A stretch of 5,891 nucleotides of DNA from positions 1 through 5,891 of the forward strand of contig JAGLQD010000145.1 in assembly GCA_023136985.1 (NCBI GenBank). Reading direction: 5' to 3'. This document shows, piece by piece, positions 5,155 to 5,891 of the stretch. A program made the position numbers and the translations under genes. The stretch is from Candidatus Sabulitectum sp. (lineage in GTDB: Bacteria > Fermentibacterota > Fermentibacteria > Fermentibacterales > JCC-6). Position 1 is the stretch's first letter. Each line of letters opens with the position of its first letter. The notes beneath the pieces are model-generated. The model did no database searches and was not told the DNA's origin. It saw nothing but the letters and a program-made list of their open reading frames with translations.

Positions 5155-5891
5155 GAAAGCCCCAGAATTGCAATAACAGCGCAGAGAAGTTTCAGAGGTA
5201 GCCCGGCCTTCAGGAAATCGTTAATACGATACCCGCCGGGGCCGTAGATCATCAGGTTTGTCTGATAGCCTACAGGTGTAATGAAGTTAGCCGCTGCACC
5301 GTAAGCAACTGCAAGGTAGAACGGCGTTCCGTCCACGCCCAGAGCCGCAGCTGAAGCTGCAGCAAAGGGAAAAACGATAGTAGCAGCAGCAGTGGTAGTG
5401 ATCAATTCAGCAAGAATGTTTGTTGTGATGTAAACAGCGGCCAGCACCCCCACAACGCCAAGTGGCTCAAACCATGCAACAACAGAACCTGCCAGCAAGT
5501 CACCCAGGCCGGTAACCTGTACTGCTTTACCAACAGCAAGTGCAAAAGCTGCTATTACAAGCAGATCCATATTTATCATCTGCTTAAGCTCACTGGAAGA
5601 AACAATTCTTGATATCAGAAAAACTGCAATAAGAGCCAGAAGGGAATTGAACAGAGGAACAATCCCGAATATGCTGAGAAGTATGCATGAGAAACTTGAA
5701 GCTGTAATGAAGATGGATTCCTTCAGATCTATGTTGTGTATCTGCTTTATCATGGAGATGACAAAAAAGTCCTCAGTATCTCTGGTTGACCCGGCAAAAT
5801 CATCCCCGGTTACAAGCAGAAGAAGATCACCGGACCTGAGTTTCATATCACCGATCTTGCCTTCCTGCCTTTTGCCCTGCCTGTGAACAGC
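5133..5891 (-). CDS. SLC13/DASS-type anion transporter with RCK_C (TrkA-C) domain (partial, N-terminus beyond right edge)
   Basis: This is the C-terminal 252 residues of an inner-membrane transporter of the divalent anion:sodium symporter (SLC13) superfamily. The frame is open to the window edge; the ATG at 5846 is internal. Visible first is the end of an RCK_C regulatory domain (AVHRQGKRQEGKIGD, then LRSGDLLLL), which places the protein in the long SLC13 branch with cytoplasmic TrkA-C domains between two membrane halves. Several membrane helices follow. The two re-entrant signature regions are TNILAELITTTAAA and ITPVGYQTNLM plus YGPGGYRINDF. The second matches the family closely; the first has TTT where relatives usually have TNN. 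The substrate is unknown: sulfate and dicarboxylates are typical for the superfamily. About 350 residues are probably missing. The stop TAA at 5133-5135 overlaps the convergent nucleotidyltransferase end. Confidence 0.85.
   Translation of the reverse strand, partial: AVHRQGKRQEGKIGDMKLRSGDLLLLVTGDDFAGSTRDTEDFFVISMIKQIHNIDLKESIFITASSFSCILLSIFGIVPLFNSLLALIAVFLISRIVSSSELKQMINMDLLVIAAFALAVGKAVQVTGLGDLLAGSVVAWFEPLGVVGVLAAVYITTNILAELITTTAAATIVFPFAAASAAALGVDGTPFYLAVAYGAAANFITPVGYQTNLMIYGPGGYRINDFLKAGLPLKLLCAVIAILGLSLVHGFL

Noticed and set aside
5846..5891. ATG at 5846 as the start of the transporter gene
   Set aside because: The frame continues open to the window edge and encodes conserved RCK_C residues upstream of that methionine, so the gene is cut by the window.

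Overview
This window looks like chromosomal DNA of a bacterium, probably an anaerobe, of moderate GC content. A lipoprotein signal with a lipobox and AGGAGG-type ribosome binding sites show that it is bacterial; I cannot name a phylum from it. Two genes run off the window edges, so both are partial here.

Layout. Positions 1-1155 (minus strand) hold most of xdhA, the iron-sulfur and FAD subunit of a xanthine dehydrogenase-type molybdenum hydroxylase; its C-terminus lies beyond the left edge. A 163-base divergent intergenic region separates it from a compact plus-strand operon, tupA-tupB-tupC (1319-3971). This operon encodes a complete tungstate ABC importer: a lipoprotein that binds the oxyanion, a membrane permease, and an ATPase with a C-terminal TOBE/Mop-like domain. 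The pairing makes biological sense, since the importer supplies the metal oxyanion and the neighbouring enzyme belongs to a family that carries a molybdopterin metal cofactor.

From 3972 to 4308 there is no intact gene. It holds a 25-codon remnant that resembles the start of a small uncharacterised protein family, plus weak promoter-like and hairpin sequences. A small single-domain cupin follows (4309-4668). Next is a minimal nucleotidyltransferase gene (4819-5136) with a complete catalytic motif but an in-frame stop at codon 9. It ends tail to tail with a minus-strand SLC13/DASS-type transporter (5133-5891), whose N-terminal half lies beyond the right edge.

The most unusual structure is around the nucleotidyltransferase. 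It is bracketed by direct repeats (16 of 16 bases identical, 21 of 24 with flanks, 462 bp apart). The right copy is the 3' end of the transporter gene. The left copy lies just after the cupin stop codon and still encodes, on the minus strand, a look-alike transporter tail with its own stop. This suggests that a small nucleotidyltransferase cassette was inserted at the 3' end of the transporter gene, which kept an intact tail. I found no CRISPR array, rRNA, tRNA or recognisable insertion sequence, and nothing that on present evidence amounts to a wholly new system.
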